A stretch of 64,000 bases of DNA from CAIYRG01 sp964446945 (GCA_964446945.1 CAYUQO010000006.1:130989-194988); one strand, 5' to 3'; shown: positions 8,328-17,146, counted from the first letter of the stretch. Numbers and translations: made by a program. The notes: generated by a model from the letters alone, not told the origin.

Positions 8328-9917
8328 ATGACACATCCGGATAACAGCAGCCTGGGCGACCAATCGGAAATCATCGAATTTCTTTCACATAGCGACACCT
8401 ACGGCATCGATACGCCTGTGCTGCGCCATGAAACCCACGCGGCCGTGGTGTTTCTTGCGGGCCCCTTTGCCTATAAGCTCAAGCGGGCGGTCCGCTATTC
8501 CTATCTCGACTATTCGACGGTTACGCGCAGGCGAGAGATGTGCGAAGCCGAACTCGCCGTCAACCGGCGAACGGCCCCCGATCTATACATCCGTGTGCAG
8601 CCGATTGTCCGCCGTCAGGGCAGGCTTGCGTTCGGCTCCGGCACTCATGCCGATGCTGCCGTCGATTGGCTTGTCGTCATGCGCCGCTTTGAGGAATCCG
8701 ACCTTCTGGGTGAAAAGCTTCGCGCAAGCGACGTGTCACACGCACTGTTACGCGAACTTGCCATGGTCATTGCCGGATTTCACTCAAGCGCAGAACGCGT
8801 TTCCGGTTTTGGCGGTGCGGCCGCCATTGCGCGGACCATCGCCGAAAGCAAAACACTGATCGGCTCCTTCGAACCCGGCACATTTGCGGCCGGCACGGCG
8901 GAGCGCTTCGGTTCGCTGGCCGAGCAGGCGCTGATCCGCTGTCGTGATCTGCTCGAGCGCAGACGAGATTCGGGATTTGTCCGGCACTGCCACGGCGACC
9001 TGCACCTGAACAACATCTGCGTCCTGAACGGACACCCGGTGCTGTTTGATGCGATCGAATTCAATGATGATTTCAGCAATATCGATGTCTTCTACGATCT
9101 CGCCTTCCTGTTGATGGCGCTGGATCGGGGCAGGTCGCGTTCGGCCGCAAACACCGTGCTGAACCGCTATCTCGAACTGACATCTGACTATGGCGGCGTG
9201 GATGCTTTACCGCTGTTTCTCGCGTGCCGCGCCTCAGTACGGGCTCATGTCGACGCGACGGCAGCGCTGAAACTTGCCGGAAATGCCGCGGAGAAACTGC
9301 GCGCGGATGCCGCTGCGCATGCGCAACACGCCTTTGATTATCTGGCCCCGCCACCACCCGCACTGATCGCGATCGGTGGGATATCCGGTACCGGAAAATC
9401 ACTGCTCGCACGCAATCTTGCGCCCCTGCTCGGTGCGGCACCCGGTGCCGTGGTGCTGCGGAGCGATGTGATCCGTAAACGGCTGTTTGGCGTAAGCGAG
9501 GAAACCCGCCTCCCCGGCACAGGCTACAGTTCCGAAGTGACGGACAACGTCTACGCAGAGATGCGGCGAATTGCCGAGCTTCTGCTGCAGGCGGGGCATA
9601 GCGTCGTCGCGGACGCGGTGCATGCCCGGCCGGACGAAACTGCACAAATCGAAGCTGTGGCGCAGCGGGCCAACGCCCGTTTCTCGGGCATCTGGCTCGA
9701 AGCCGATATCGATGCAATCGCGGGGCGGCTGGCGGAGCGAAGCGGCGATGCCTCGGATGCCGGCATTGCAGTGGCCAGGCAACAGTTGAGTTATGTCACA
9801 CCGCCCCCGGGTTGGCCGATACTGGACGTGACGCATGTCAATGCAAATGCCTGCGCCGAAGCTGCTGCACGCATCCTGAATTTGCCGGGACAGGCAGAGG
9901 TTCCTCCGTATACGTAA
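8328..9917 (+). CDS. Bifunctional aminoglycoside-phosphotransferase-like/AAA ATPase fusion
   Basis: 529 residues in two domains. The first (about 30-335) is a kinase of the APH/choline-kinase fold with the catalytic loop HGDLHLNN at 222-229 and a DAIEFND metal segment at 241-247. The second (about 345-515) is a P-loop NTPase with Walker A GGISGTGKS at 350-358 and a VVADAVHARPDE segment, like gluconate kinase/zeta-toxin-type small-molecule kinases. This fusion is a known conserved family of unknown physiological substrate; it should not be read as antibiotic resistance without further support. It stands alone between copB and a lipoprotein gene. Confidence 0.85.
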   Translation: MTHPDNSSLGDQSEIIEFLSHSDTYGIDTPVLRHETHAAVVFLAGPFAYKLKRAVRYSYLDYSTVTRRREMCEAELAVNRRTAPDLYIRVQPIVRRQGRLAFGSGTHADAAVDWLVVMRRFEESDLLGEKLRASDVSHALLRELAMVIAGFHSSAERVSGFGGAAAIARTIAESKTLIGSFEPGTFAAGTAERFGSLAEQALIRCRDLLERRRDSGFVRHCHGDLHLNNICVLNGHPVLFDAIEFNDDFSNIDVFYDLAFLLMALDRGRSRSAANTVLNRYLELTSDYGGVDALPLFLACRASVRAHVDATAALKLAGNAAEKLRADAAAHAQHAFDYLAPPPPALIAIGGISGTGKSLLARNLAPLLGAAPGAVVLRSDVIRKRLFGVSEETRLPGTGYSSEVTDNVYAEMRRIAELLLQAGHSVVADAVHARPDETAQIEAVAQRANARFSGIWLEADIDAIAGRLAERSGDASDAGIAVARQQLSYVTPPPGWPILDVTHVNANACAEAAARILNLPGQAEVPPYT

Positions 9918-10034
9918 GTTCCATCACAAATTCGAACCGGCCCTGCACGACAAGAACATATGCGCGTTCTCCCAAGCAGTTGACCGCGGCGGACTGTACG
10001 GGCCGCGGCCACAAACCATCTTGGAGGACCTCTA

Positions 10035-10358
10035 ATGAAACTGACCCTTGCCTTGTGTGCGTCGGCGGCAGTCGTGTTCCTGGCCGGTTGCGCTTACGAC
10101 TATCCCGCTCCTGCGGTCGCGGTTGCCACGCCGGCTCCAGCGGTCGTCGCGTCAATCCCGACGAGCGGCACGGTCTGCTATGACTCGTTCTATGGCCCGG
10201 TCGCGTCCGGCTACTGGGGTTCGGACGGCCTGTTCCATTATCAGCTCGTCTCGAACGGCCCGTGGATGATCGACTCTGCCAGCCACTTCCGCCGCACTTG
10301 CGTCTCTGGTTTCCAGAGCGTGAGCATCCTGCCACCGGCCGTCATTCCGCCGGCATAA
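10035..10358 (+). CDS. Small predicted lipoprotein, function unknown
   Basis: 107 residues. A signal peptide with lipobox LAGC puts the acylated Cys at residue 19, so the protein is probably lipid-anchored in the envelope. The mature part begins with an Ala/Pro/Val-rich linker (PAPAVAVATPAPAVV) and then has a short domain with two Cys (CYDSFYGPVASGYWG and RRTCVSG) that could form a disulfide. A clear Shine-Dalgarno, TTGGAGGACC, lies 6-12 nt before the ATG, and a strong terminator follows, so it is a single-gene transcript. No known domain is recognised. Confidence 0.7.
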   Translation: MKLTLALCASAAVVFLAGCAYDYPAPAVAVATPAPAVVASIPTSGTVCYDSFYGPVASGYWGSDGLFHYQLVSNGPWMIDSASHFRRTCVSGFQSVSILPPAVIPPA

Positions 10359-10376
10359 TTATCAGAATCCTAACTG

Positions 10377-10409
10377 CGCGCCGCCGGCCAACCGGCGGCG
10401 CGATTTTTT
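10377..10409 (+). terminator. Rho-independent terminator after the lipoprotein gene
   Basis: An 11-bp perfect GC stem (arms 10377-10387 and 10392-10402) with a CCAA loop is followed by AT and six T. It sits 18 nt behind the lipoprotein stop and ends a monocistronic message. Confidence 0.9.
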
Positions 10410-10481
10410 CCACTCATCTCGATTATCTCGCGTGCGGAGCGCATGCTCCTGCATGCTGTTCCTCCCACAACAGGTGCAGTC

Positions 10482-11489
10482 ATGGCGCAGCATGGCGAAA
10501 TCGAAAAGGGCCTGGTTGGCTTCATGCTCGCGCATGAACAGTTTCGGCTTCCCGATCTGGTTGAAATCGGCGCTGCGGCCAGTGCTGCGGGCTTCCGGCT
10601 GCTCGCGGCGAGCGATCATTTCCAGCCATGGCAGGCGAACCAGGGCCATTCGGGATTGGCCTGGATTACGATGGCGGCCGCGGCGTCGCGCGTGAATGGC
10701 GCCTGGATGGGAACCACCGTCACCTGCCCGACCATGCGCTACAATCCCGCCGTCGTCGCCGAGGCATTTGCGTCGCTGAGCCAGCTCGCGCCCGGGCGGG
10801 TATTTCTCGGCGCCGGCTCGGGTGAAGCGTTGAACGAACTCGCCGCGACCGGCGAATGGCCGGACTGGCAGGAACGCTGGGACAGACTTGCCGAAGCGAT
10901 TGAGATCATCCGTGCACTGTGGAGCGGCGAAGATGTCGTGCACGAGGGAAAATATTACACCGTAAAGGCCAAACTCTATGACCCGCCGGCGCAACCGATT
11001 CCGTTGCTGGTTGCAGCTAACGGGCCGAAATCGATCCGGCTTGCCGCCAAATGCGGCGATGGCCTGATCACGGACCCGAAGCACTGGCGGGAACACAAGG
11101 CGGAATGGGAGCAGGCGGCGCGCGACGCTGGCAAAGATCCCGCAAAGATGCCGGTGCTGATCGAGCAATTCGTCGTCGTCGGCGACAAAGACGAAGCAAA
11201 GCAATGGGCCGAACTGTGGCGCTTTTTACCGAAGGGATTCGAGGGCCTCTATGATCTGCACGATCCGGCCGAGATTCAGAAACGTGCCGAGCGCGAAGTT
11301 CCGATTGACGATGTCATCGCGGAATGGACCATCGGCAGTGATCCCGATCAACATGCGGAAGCGATCGACAAGCTGTTTGAAATCGGCGCAACCATCGTGA
11401 ATGTCCACGCCGGACAGAATGACCAAAAGAAAGCCATCGGGTTCTATGGCTCCGAAGTTCTGCCGCGGGTTCAAAACCGAGCGCACTGA
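10482..11489 (+). CDS. LLM-class (luciferase-like, probably F420-dependent) oxidoreductase
   Basis: 335 residues from the ATG at 10482; an earlier in-frame ATG at 10443 would add 13 residues of doubtful value. The TIM-barrel markers of the luciferase family are present: GFMLAHEQF at the N-terminus, AASDHFQPW at about 44-52, LGAGSGEALNE near 107-117 and PIPLLVAANGPKSIRLAAK. The DHF...GSGEALNE layout is that of the F420-dependent glucose-6-phosphate-dehydrogenase-like group (TIGR03557). Members use reduced deazaflavin F420, though some relatives use FMN. No F420 biosynthesis gene is in this window. Substrate unknown. Confidence 0.8.
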   Translation: MAQHGEIEKGLVGFMLAHEQFRLPDLVEIGAAASAAGFRLLAASDHFQPWQANQGHSGLAWITMAAAASRVNGAWMGTTVTCPTMRYNPAVVAEAFASLSQLAPGRVFLGAGSGEALNELAATGEWPDWQERWDRLAEAIEIIRALWSGEDVVHEGKYYTVKAKLYDPPAQPIPLLVAANGPKSIRLAAKCGDGLITDPKHWREHKAEWEQAARDAGKDPAKMPVLIEQFVVVGDKDEAKQWAELWRFLPKGFEGLYDLHDPAEIQKRAEREVPIDDVIAEWTIGSDPDQHAEAIDKLFEIGATIVNVHAGQNDQKKAIGFYGSEVLPRVQNRAH

Positions 11490-11817
11490 TCTGCCCGCGC
11501 TGATTGCATCCCAAACCGGGAATGCTTTGCTCCTTTGGCCGATTCGGCCAGGTTGATCCCTTTTTGCGGCGCCATGCCGTCGCCGCGGCAATTCCAGGCG
11601 CAATGTGCAGCGTTCCGTCCACCTTGCGACCCACCGCAATAGCAAAGAATTATCGTTTTAATTCAAATTCTTAATTCGGCTCAGGGCAGGACCGTCAGGC
11701 ATGCCATGGCTGCCGGATTGTGGCCATGAGCGGGCGAGAATCCGGCGGAAATGCCCTTTTCCTCTGCTCGTACAAGGAATAGGCTTTCGCAAACGCCAAC
11801 TGTGGGAGGAAGCGTTA
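11490..11817. other. Intergenic region of 328 bp, upstream of the cytochrome c gene
   Basis: No convincing coding frame. A perfect 15-nt palindrome (TGGCCGA-T-TCGGCCA, 11536-11550) and an AT-rich island (about 11645-11680) stand out; the latter may contribute to a promoter for the cytochrome c operon. The cytochrome gene has a good ribosome site, GGGAGGAAG, close to its ATG. Confidence 0.4.
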
Positions 11818-12156
11818 ATGAGGCACCGTGTTGCGTTAGCCCTGCTGTTCACGGCTGTGGGTGCACAAGCCGCCTTGGCCCAGAGCAATCTCACGCCCCA
11901 ACAATTGCATGGGCGTCAGATCGTGACCCAGAATTGCGTGGTCTGCCATTTGCCGTCTGATCCCGGGGCAAAAACCTATGGACCGCCGCTGAACAAGGCA
12001 GCGGCCAATGGGGATCCGAAATTGATGCATCAGGTCATTGAAAGCGGTCTGGTGCGCATGCCTGGCTGGAAATACGCGTTGAGTAATTCCGACATCGACG
12101 ATGTCGTGTCCTACCTTCTGACCATACCCGTGTCCGCCGCGCCTGCGGCCCAATGA
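11818..12156 (+). CDS. Small c-type cytochrome, periplasmic
   Basis: 112 residues from the ATG at 11818, chosen because it is followed by a clean signal peptide (to about ALAQ, residue 22) and preceded by GTGGGAGGAAG. One haem-binding site, CVVCH, is at 40-44, and Met81 in VRMPGWKY is the likely axial ligand, the pattern of class I cytochrome c. The end of the gene lies 32 nt before the start of the next, a haem-containing beta-propeller protein, so the two are almost certainly an operon in which this cytochrome carries electrons for its partner. Confidence 0.85.
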   Translation: MRHRVALALLFTAVGAQAALAQSNLTPQQLHGRQIVTQNCVVCHLPSDPGAKTYGPPLNKAAANGDPKLMHQVIESGLVRMPGWKYALSNSDIDDVVSYLLTIPVSAAPAAQ

Positions 12157-12188
12157 TTCGACTTCAACCTCTCGACGGGAGAAACCTC

Positions 12189-14069
12189 ATGACCAGAATG
12201 CGTAGCGTGCTGTTGGCGAGCGCCGCCGCAGTCATCGCCGGGCTGGGTCTGGCGGGCAGCGCACAAGCGGCCGACCAGATTCTCAGCGGTGCGATCACAT
12301 CGGCTACGGGCCAGAAGCTGGGCGGCATCACGGTGTCGGCCAAGCGTGAAGGTTCGACCATCACGACCAACGTGTATACGGACGAAAGCGGCAACTATTA
12401 CTTCCCGCCGCAGCCGGCCGGCAAATACCGCGTATGGGCGCAGGCCCTCGGCTTTGAAACAGCGAAGGGCGAAGTCGACCTCAGCGCGAACAAGCATGAG
12501 GATTTCAAGCTCGCGGCGATCACCGATCCGGAAAAGCGCTGGCGCCAGCTGCCGGGCGAAGCCATGTGGGCATCGCTGCCGGAATCCACACCGGATGACC
12601 TGATCGCAAAGACGATCATCCACAACAACTGCAATGGCTGCCATACCCCGAGCTATCCGCTGCAGTTCAAGTTCGACCAGGTGGGTTGGACGCGGATCAT
12701 CGACCTCATGAAGGTCATCGGCGGCGGCGGCGTTCCGCTGGACCGTCCGGCGAACCAGATCATTCAGATGAATGAGAAGCTGGTGGCCTCATACCTCGCC
12801 AAAGTGCGCGGACCCAATTCCCCGCCGCTGCAGATCAAGGACACTCCACGTCCGTCGGGCGACGCCGCCCGCGCGGTGTGGACGCTCTATGATGTGCCGC
12901 GGGTCCAGGGCGCCGGAGCGGGTTCGCTGGGTCTCGCCAAGCCGGATGTCGATGGCTCCGACTGGTCGCAGGGCACACCGAGCAAAATTGGCCTGATCAT
13001 CCATGACGACAACATGGATATGCAGGGCAATATCTGGTTCACCTCGAACAGCCCGAACAAGCTTGTGTCGGTCGGCAAAGTCGACGCGAAGACCGGCGAA
13101 GTGTCTTACAAGAAACTGGCCAAGGCCGATGGCAGCGGATATGCCGCCGGCACGCATGGCATCACACGCGATGCGCAGGGCCACTTCTGGTTCGACATCA
13201 ATCCGGGCCGCCGTAGCCTCGGCGAACTGATCCCGGCCGCCGGCAAACCCGCGCAGGACGCCGAACTGCATGTCTATCCGACGCCCGAATCGATGTCCCC
13301 ATTGGGCGGCGCGGTGACCATGGACGTCGATGGCAAAGGTAAAATCTGGGCATCGGCGCCGGACGGCGTGTTGCGTTTCGACCCGCTCACCAAGGAGTTC
13401 ACCTTCTTCAAGGACTCGGCGGTGAAACGGTCCTTCGGCACCGGCGGCACCTACGGCGCCGCAGGCGACCGTTACGGCAATGGCTGGTGGGCCGAGATGG
13501 GCTTTGACATCATCGGCAAGGCAGACGTAGCCACGGGCAAGATCAAGGAGATCAAGCTTCCGGAAGTCCCGGGCATCAAGGACAAGATGACCCCGGTGCA
13601 ACTCGCGGCCTATGACAAGGTCACCGACATCTCTACCGGCAATCCGTATCCGTGGGCGCAGGGACCGCGCCGCATGGGCACGGACAAAAACGGCGACGTT
13701 CTGTGGGTCGGCAACAGCTGGGGTTCAACCCTTGCCCGCATCAACGTCAAGACCGACGAAGTGAAGATAATTCCGTTCCCGGAAAAAGGCATGCAGCCTT
13801 ACCACATCAGCGTGGACAAGAACCACAATGTGTGGGGCAATCTGTGGACCGCGGATGAAATCTTCCGCTATAATCCGACCACGGATCAATGGACGACGTT
13901 CCCCCTGCCGGTGCGCGGCACGGAAATCCGTCATCTCACGGTCTGGGATCAGCCGGATGGCAGCGTGAAAATCACCACGCCGGTGTACAGGACCAACCAG
14001 ATGGGTGTGTTCACCATCCGCAGCGAGGCCGACATCGCCAAACTGCGCCAGCAGGTCGCCTCGAAGTAG
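12189..14069 (+). CDS. Exported haem-binding beta-propeller protein (CarboxypepD_reg-like + CNGCH + virginiamycin-B-lyase-like)
   Basis: 626 residues. After a signal peptide (to about QAADQ, residue 30) comes a carboxypeptidase-regulatory-like beta sandwich (about 31-110: GAITSATGQKLGGITVSAKR, TDESGNYYFP), then a cytochrome-like segment with one haem site CNGCH at 148-152, then from about 240 to 620 a Vgb/SMP-30-like beta propeller with repeats such as GNIWFTS, GHFWFDI, GKIWASAPDGVLRFDP and NVWGNLWTADEIFRY. The ATG at 12189 follows GACGGGAGAAA. Whether it is a dehydrogenase is unproved; the small cytochrome c encoded just upstream makes a periplasmic redox role likely. A terminator follows. 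Confidence 0.8.
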   Translation: MTRMRSVLLASAAAVIAGLGLAGSAQAADQILSGAITSATGQKLGGITVSAKREGSTITTNVYTDESGNYYFPPQPAGKYRVWAQALGFETAKGEVDLSANKHEDFKLAAITDPEKRWRQLPGEAMWASLPESTPDDLIAKTIIHNNCNGCHTPSYPLQFKFDQVGWTRIIDLMKVIGGGGVPLDRPANQIIQMNEKLVASYLAKVRGPNSPPLQIKDTPRPSGDAARAVWTLYDVPRVQGAGAGSLGLAKPDVDGSDWSQGTPSKIGLIIHDDNMDMQGNIWFTSNSPNKLVSVGKVDAKTGEVSYKKLAKADGSGYAAGTHGITRDAQGHFWFDINPGRRSLGELIPAAGKPAQDAELHVYPTPESMSPLGGAVTMDVDGKGKIWASAPDGVLRFDPLTKEFTFFKDSAVKRSFGTGGTYGAAGDRYGNGWWAEMGFDIIGKADVATGKIKEIKLPEVPGIKDKMTPVQLAAYDKVTDISTGNPYPWAQGPRRMGTDKNGDVLWVGNSWGSTLARINVKTDEVKIIPFPEKGMQPYHISVDKNHNVWGNLWTADEIFRYNPTTDQWTTFPLPVRGTEIRHLTVWDQPDGSVKITTPVYRTNQMGVFTIRSEADIAKLRQQVASK

Positions 14070-14094
14070 TTCGTCCTGGACGAAAGCAGTTGCG

Positions 14095-14129
14095 GCGGGC
14101 GGGCCAATCGGCCCGCCCGCTTTGTTTTT
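14095..14129 (+). terminator. Rho-independent terminator after the haem-propeller gene
   Basis: An 11-bp perfect GC stem (arms 14095-14105 and 14110-14120), loop AATC, then TTTGTTTTT. It ends the cytochrome c/propeller operon 25 nt behind the stop codon. Confidence 0.92.
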
Positions 14130-14226
14130 GGCGGGGACGCCATTAACCAAGCCGTCACTCGCCCGGGAACCCGCACTGCCTCTTCCGGGTTCATCTCTGC
14201 GGAAGAGTTCGCATGGAGTTCCCGCC

Positions 14227-15183
14227 TTGGAACCCGCTTTAGCGCAGACACGAAGACGGCAGGGCACCAGCATTTCGAGGCGCTCAGACCGGGCACAGAA
14301 ACTCCAGCGGCACGCCGTACTGACGAGCACCCAACGGCGCCGGACCATCCTTCACGAGACGACGCCCTGGGCTCAACGCCGGCTGCTGGAACCGGCTGTG
14401 CGCCGGGTATTGGACTTCTGCCAGGCACGCCTGATTTCTGCCGACCACGTCGCGTGGGCATCGGCGGCTGCCGGAGCTCTGGCGGGTTCACTTCTGCTTA
14501 TTGGCGGTGCATCGCCGCTGTATCGAATTTGGGCCGGTCTATTTATCTGGGCGGCCCTGGTTCTGGATCGGGCCGCCGCTGATCAGCGGGAACACGCCGG
14601 AATTGCCGTCCCGGTCGAGACGAATATCTGGCGAGCTGCCGGAATTGGTGTAGTTGCGGTTTTAATGTTCATCGGCTGCATCGCCACAGCGGCTTTAGCT
14701 ACCGGATCCGGCTGGTTTTGCCTCGCTGCAATTGCGGCAGGCGTCAGCGCTGCAGTTCAAATGACGGCATATGACGGCGCATGGCGCCAGTATGCGCATG
14801 CTGCAGGTGCAGGAATCCCGGCACAGGGCGACAGGTTATTTGAACTTTCCTTGCGCCGTCGTGATGCCGAATTGCGGGAATGCCGGAATGAGGCGCGCTT
14901 CTGGCACGCTTACACATTCTTCCGGCTTGTGCAGGAGTCCGTTGTTCCGGATCATCCGGCGGGAAGCGCCGACGCTTTCTGGCAGCACAACCGCTGGCGG
15001 ATGGCTTTATGGACGCTGTTCGCGCCGGCCACGATTTGCGTGTTCCTGGGTGCATCGCTCACATTGTCGGCCTTCTGGCCCGCCGCGCTCGATGCGTATT
15101 TCCTGCTGTTTGCCGTTCCCGGCAATCTTCTTCTGCTGCTCTTGCTGAATCTCGGATGGAAAACCCAGCCCGTAGATGCTTAG
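14227..15183 (+). CDS. Membrane protein resembling CDP-alcohol phosphatidyltransferases, active-site motif not conserved
   Basis: About 318 residues from a TTG at 14227, preceded by GGAG; the start is uncertain because the frame has no ATG before its hydrophobic part. The opening, AQRRLLEPAVRRVLDFCQAR followed by a helix and LLIGGASPLYRIWAGLF, follows the plan of CDP-alcohol phosphatidyltransferases. In that family the next segment must hold DxxDGxxARxxxxxxxxGxxxD; here it reads LVLDRAAADQREHAG, so most catalytic residues are missing. About five membrane helices follow. It is either a degenerate relative or only a look-alike. It stands alone between a terminator and the SDR gene. Confidence 0.5.
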   Translation: MEPALAQTRRRQGTSISRRSDRAQKLQRHAVLTSTQRRRTILHETTPWAQRRLLEPAVRRVLDFCQARLISADHVAWASAAAGALAGSLLLIGGASPLYRIWAGLFIWAALVLDRAAADQREHAGIAVPVETNIWRAAGIGVVAVLMFIGCIATAALATGSGWFCLAAIAAGVSAAVQMTAYDGAWRQYAHAAGAGIPAQGDRLFELSLRRRDAELRECRNEARFWHAYTFFRLVQESVVPDHPAGSADAFWQHNRWRMALWTLFAPATICVFLGASLTLSAFWPAALDAYFLLFAVPGNLLLLLLLNLGWKTQPVDA

Positions 15184-15211
15184 AAAAAGCTGAGTTCCTG
15201 GAGCAGCGTAA

Positions 15212-16012
15212 ATGGATCTGGAATTGGGGGGCAAAACCGCCGTCGTGACCGGCGGCAGCCGCGGCATCGGCAAAGCGGTGGCGCATGCGCTGGCGCGGGA
15301 AGGCGCCCGGGTCGCGCTGATTGCACGCGAACTCCCGGTGGCCAAACGATCCGCCGAAGAAATCGCCGCTCGGTCCCATCAGATGGTTGCCGCCTACAGC
15401 GCCGATACGGGCGACGATGCTGCGGTCGAGGCTGCATTTGGGCGCATCGAGGGTGATTTCGGTCGCATCGATATTCTGGTCAATGCCGCCGCGCAGCCGG
15501 GTGGGCAGAGCCGTCCGCCAAAGCTCGCCGAAATCACCAACGATCACTTCTGGGCCGATATGAATGTGAAGGTGATGGGATACCTGCGCTGCGCCCGCGC
15601 AGTGGCGCCGTACATGGCGCAGCAACACTGGGGCCGCATCATTAACATCAGCGGGCTGGCCGCCCGTCAGACCGGGTCGACTATCGGCTCCATGCGCAAC
15701 GTCGCTGTTGCCGCGCTGACCAAAAATCTGGCCGACGAGCTTGGGCCGCTCGGGATCAATGTCACTTGTGTTCACCCAGGCCTCACGCGCACCGAAAAGA
15801 CACCTGGCGTGCTCCAGCGGCAGGCCGAGGCGCAGGGCATCACGGCGGACGAAGTTGAAAAGCGCTGGGCGGGCTTCAATCTGATCCGCAAGATCGTGAC
15901 GGCCGAAGAGGTCGCCGACGTCGTTGCCTTTCTTGCCTCACCGCGCTCGGTGGCAATCAATGGCGATGCGATTGCGACGGGCGGAGGTACACCCGGCGCC
16001 ATCCATTATTGA
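15212..16012 (+). CDS. Short-chain dehydrogenase/reductase family protein with altered catalytic residues
   Basis: 266 residues. The Rossmann coenzyme motif TGGSRGIG is at 13-20, NAAA at 91-94, and the catalytic-Ser strand IINISG at 143-148. The YxxxK motif expected 12-16 residues later is absent: the aligned positions are Gly159 and Asn163 in the stretch GSMRNVAVAALTKNLADELG. The rest of the C-terminal half (GINVTCVHPGLTRTEK) is normal. A homologous group with RNVAV at this place exists among alphaproteobacterial SDRs as far as I recall, so the loss is probably old rather than a sequencing error. Classical hydride transfer by Tyr/Lys is unlikely. It converges with the amidotransferase gene, overlapping by 7 nt. 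Confidence 0.8.
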   Translation: MDLELGGKTAVVTGGSRGIGKAVAHALAREGARVALIARELPVAKRSAEEIAARSHQMVAAYSADTGDDAAVEAAFGRIEGDFGRIDILVNAAAQPGGQSRPPKLAEITNDHFWADMNVKVMGYLRCARAVAPYMAQQHWGRIINISGLAARQTGSTIGSMRNVAVAALTKNLADELGPLGINVTCVHPGLTRTEKTPGVLQRQAEAQGITADEVEKRWAGFNLIRKIVTAEEVADVVAFLASPRSVAINGDAIATGGGTPGAIHY

Positions 16013-16713
16013 GGCTCGGCCAATCCCTCCAGCCAGTCGCGCAGCATGCGCGCGCCCGATTCTGCGGCCCGCGCCGCATATTTTCCGGCGTCGCGGCGGA
16101 GCGCGGAAACGGACAGATTGGGCACGGTCGAAATTTCCAGCGTATGCCCGATGAGCCAGCGTTCGAAGCCGCGCTCCTCGACTTCGACATGAAATTGCAG
16201 GCCAAGCGCCGTGCTGCCGAACGCGAATGCCTGATTGGGCGTGACTTCGGTCGATGCGAGCCGCACAGCACCCTCCGGCAAATCGAACGTATCGCCATGC
16301 CAGTGCAGCACCGGCAGTCCCGCAAGGTGACGGAGCGGCGTCGCGCGAGCAGCATCCGCAAATTCGATCGGCGCCCAACCGATCTCCTTGGCTTTACCCG
16401 GATACACCCGGGCGCCCAAAGCTTGGGCCATCAATTGGGCTCCGAGACACACTCCCAATATGGGCCGTGAAGCCGAGAGTCGTTTGCCGATAATGCGCAA
16501 TTCATCACTGACAAACGGATAATTCTCTTCTTCGTAGACACCGATGGGCGCGCCAAGCACGACCAGCAAATCCGCGTCCGGCGGGACCGTCGCCGGATCA
16601 TCCAGTCCGATATCGCAATAGCGGATTTGGTAGCCAGCATCCCGCAGCACCGGTTCGAATGCGCCCAGGTCCTCGAAATGCACGTGCCGAATGGCAATCG
16701 CGCTTTTCGCCAT
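16006..16713 (-). CDS. Class I glutamine amidotransferase-like protein
   Basis: 235 residues, the usual size of the stand-alone GATase group often annotated as GMP synthase-like. The nucleophile elbow GVCLGAQL places Cys89; the His/Glu of the triad are in LQFHVE (His175, Glu177). LVVLGAPIGVYEE supplies the oxyanion loop. It hydrolyses glutamine or a gamma-glutamyl amide in the cytoplasm; the true substrate is unknown, since no synthetase partner is nearby. Confidence 0.85.
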   Translation of the reverse strand: MAKSAIAIRHVHFEDLGAFEPVLRDAGYQIRYCDIGLDDPATVPPDADLLVVLGAPIGVYEEENYPFVSDELRIIGKRLSASRPILGVCLGAQLMAQALGARVYPGKAKEIGWAPIEFADAARATPLRHLAGLPVLHWHGDTFDLPEGAVRLASTEVTPNQAFAFGSTALGLQFHVEVEERGFERWLIGHTLEISTVPNLSVSALRRDAGKYAARAAESGARMLRDWLEGLAEPQ

Positions 16714-16780
16714 TGGCTTAAGCCTCTGCTGAAGAACCGCCGGTAATCATGCGGCTGAACGCCGTCAGCCGCAACACGTC

Positions 16781-17146
16781 TTAACCGGAGGTGCCGTAGC
16801 CGGGATTGAATGGCAGGTTTGCCTGCACCCCCGACACTGAGCACTGGGTGTGGCCGAATAGCGGGCTCACCACTGTGACGATCTCGCCCCTCGGGAGACA
16901 TTCAAGATTTTGCCAGACGTGGAAGATCAGGTGCGCGCGCGGATCGGTGGCACCCCGGCAGGCGGAGTTCATCGTGACGGTATAATGGTGCCGGTTCAGA
17001 TCCGTGACATCGAACGCGTACTCATTGATTGGCTTCCAGCTCTGCATGCGATTGCGCTGTATACATGCCTGGGCCTGCGCCAGAACCGGTGTGGCCGCCG
17101 TGACGCCGATCAGCACACCGACAACAGCAGCGAATTTCATCTTCAT
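16781..17146 (-). CDS. Small exported protein, DUF6491-like
   Basis: 121 residues. ATG at 17146 is preferred because a GGAG lies 6 nt upstream and a signal peptide (KMKFAAVVGVLIGVTAATPV, ending near AQAQA) starts directly after it. The mature part has four Cys (CIQRNRM, SACRG, ECLPRGE, QCSVS) and the sequence INEYAFDVTDLNRHHYTVTM, which looks like DUF6491, a family of small periplasmic proteins of unknown function. The gene is flanked by short gaps and shows no operon partner. Family assignment is tentative. Confidence 0.6.
   Translation of the reverse strand: MKMKFAAVVGVLIGVTAATPVLAQAQACIQRNRMQSWKPINEYAFDVTDLNRHHYTVTMNSACRGATDPRAHLIFHVWQNLECLPRGEIVTVVSPLFGHTQCSVSGVQANLPFNPGYGTSG

Noticed and set aside
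8328..9917. Aminoglycoside resistance gene
   Set aside because: The kinase-like domain is fused to a P-loop NTPase in a widespread chromosomal family; there is no mobile-element context.
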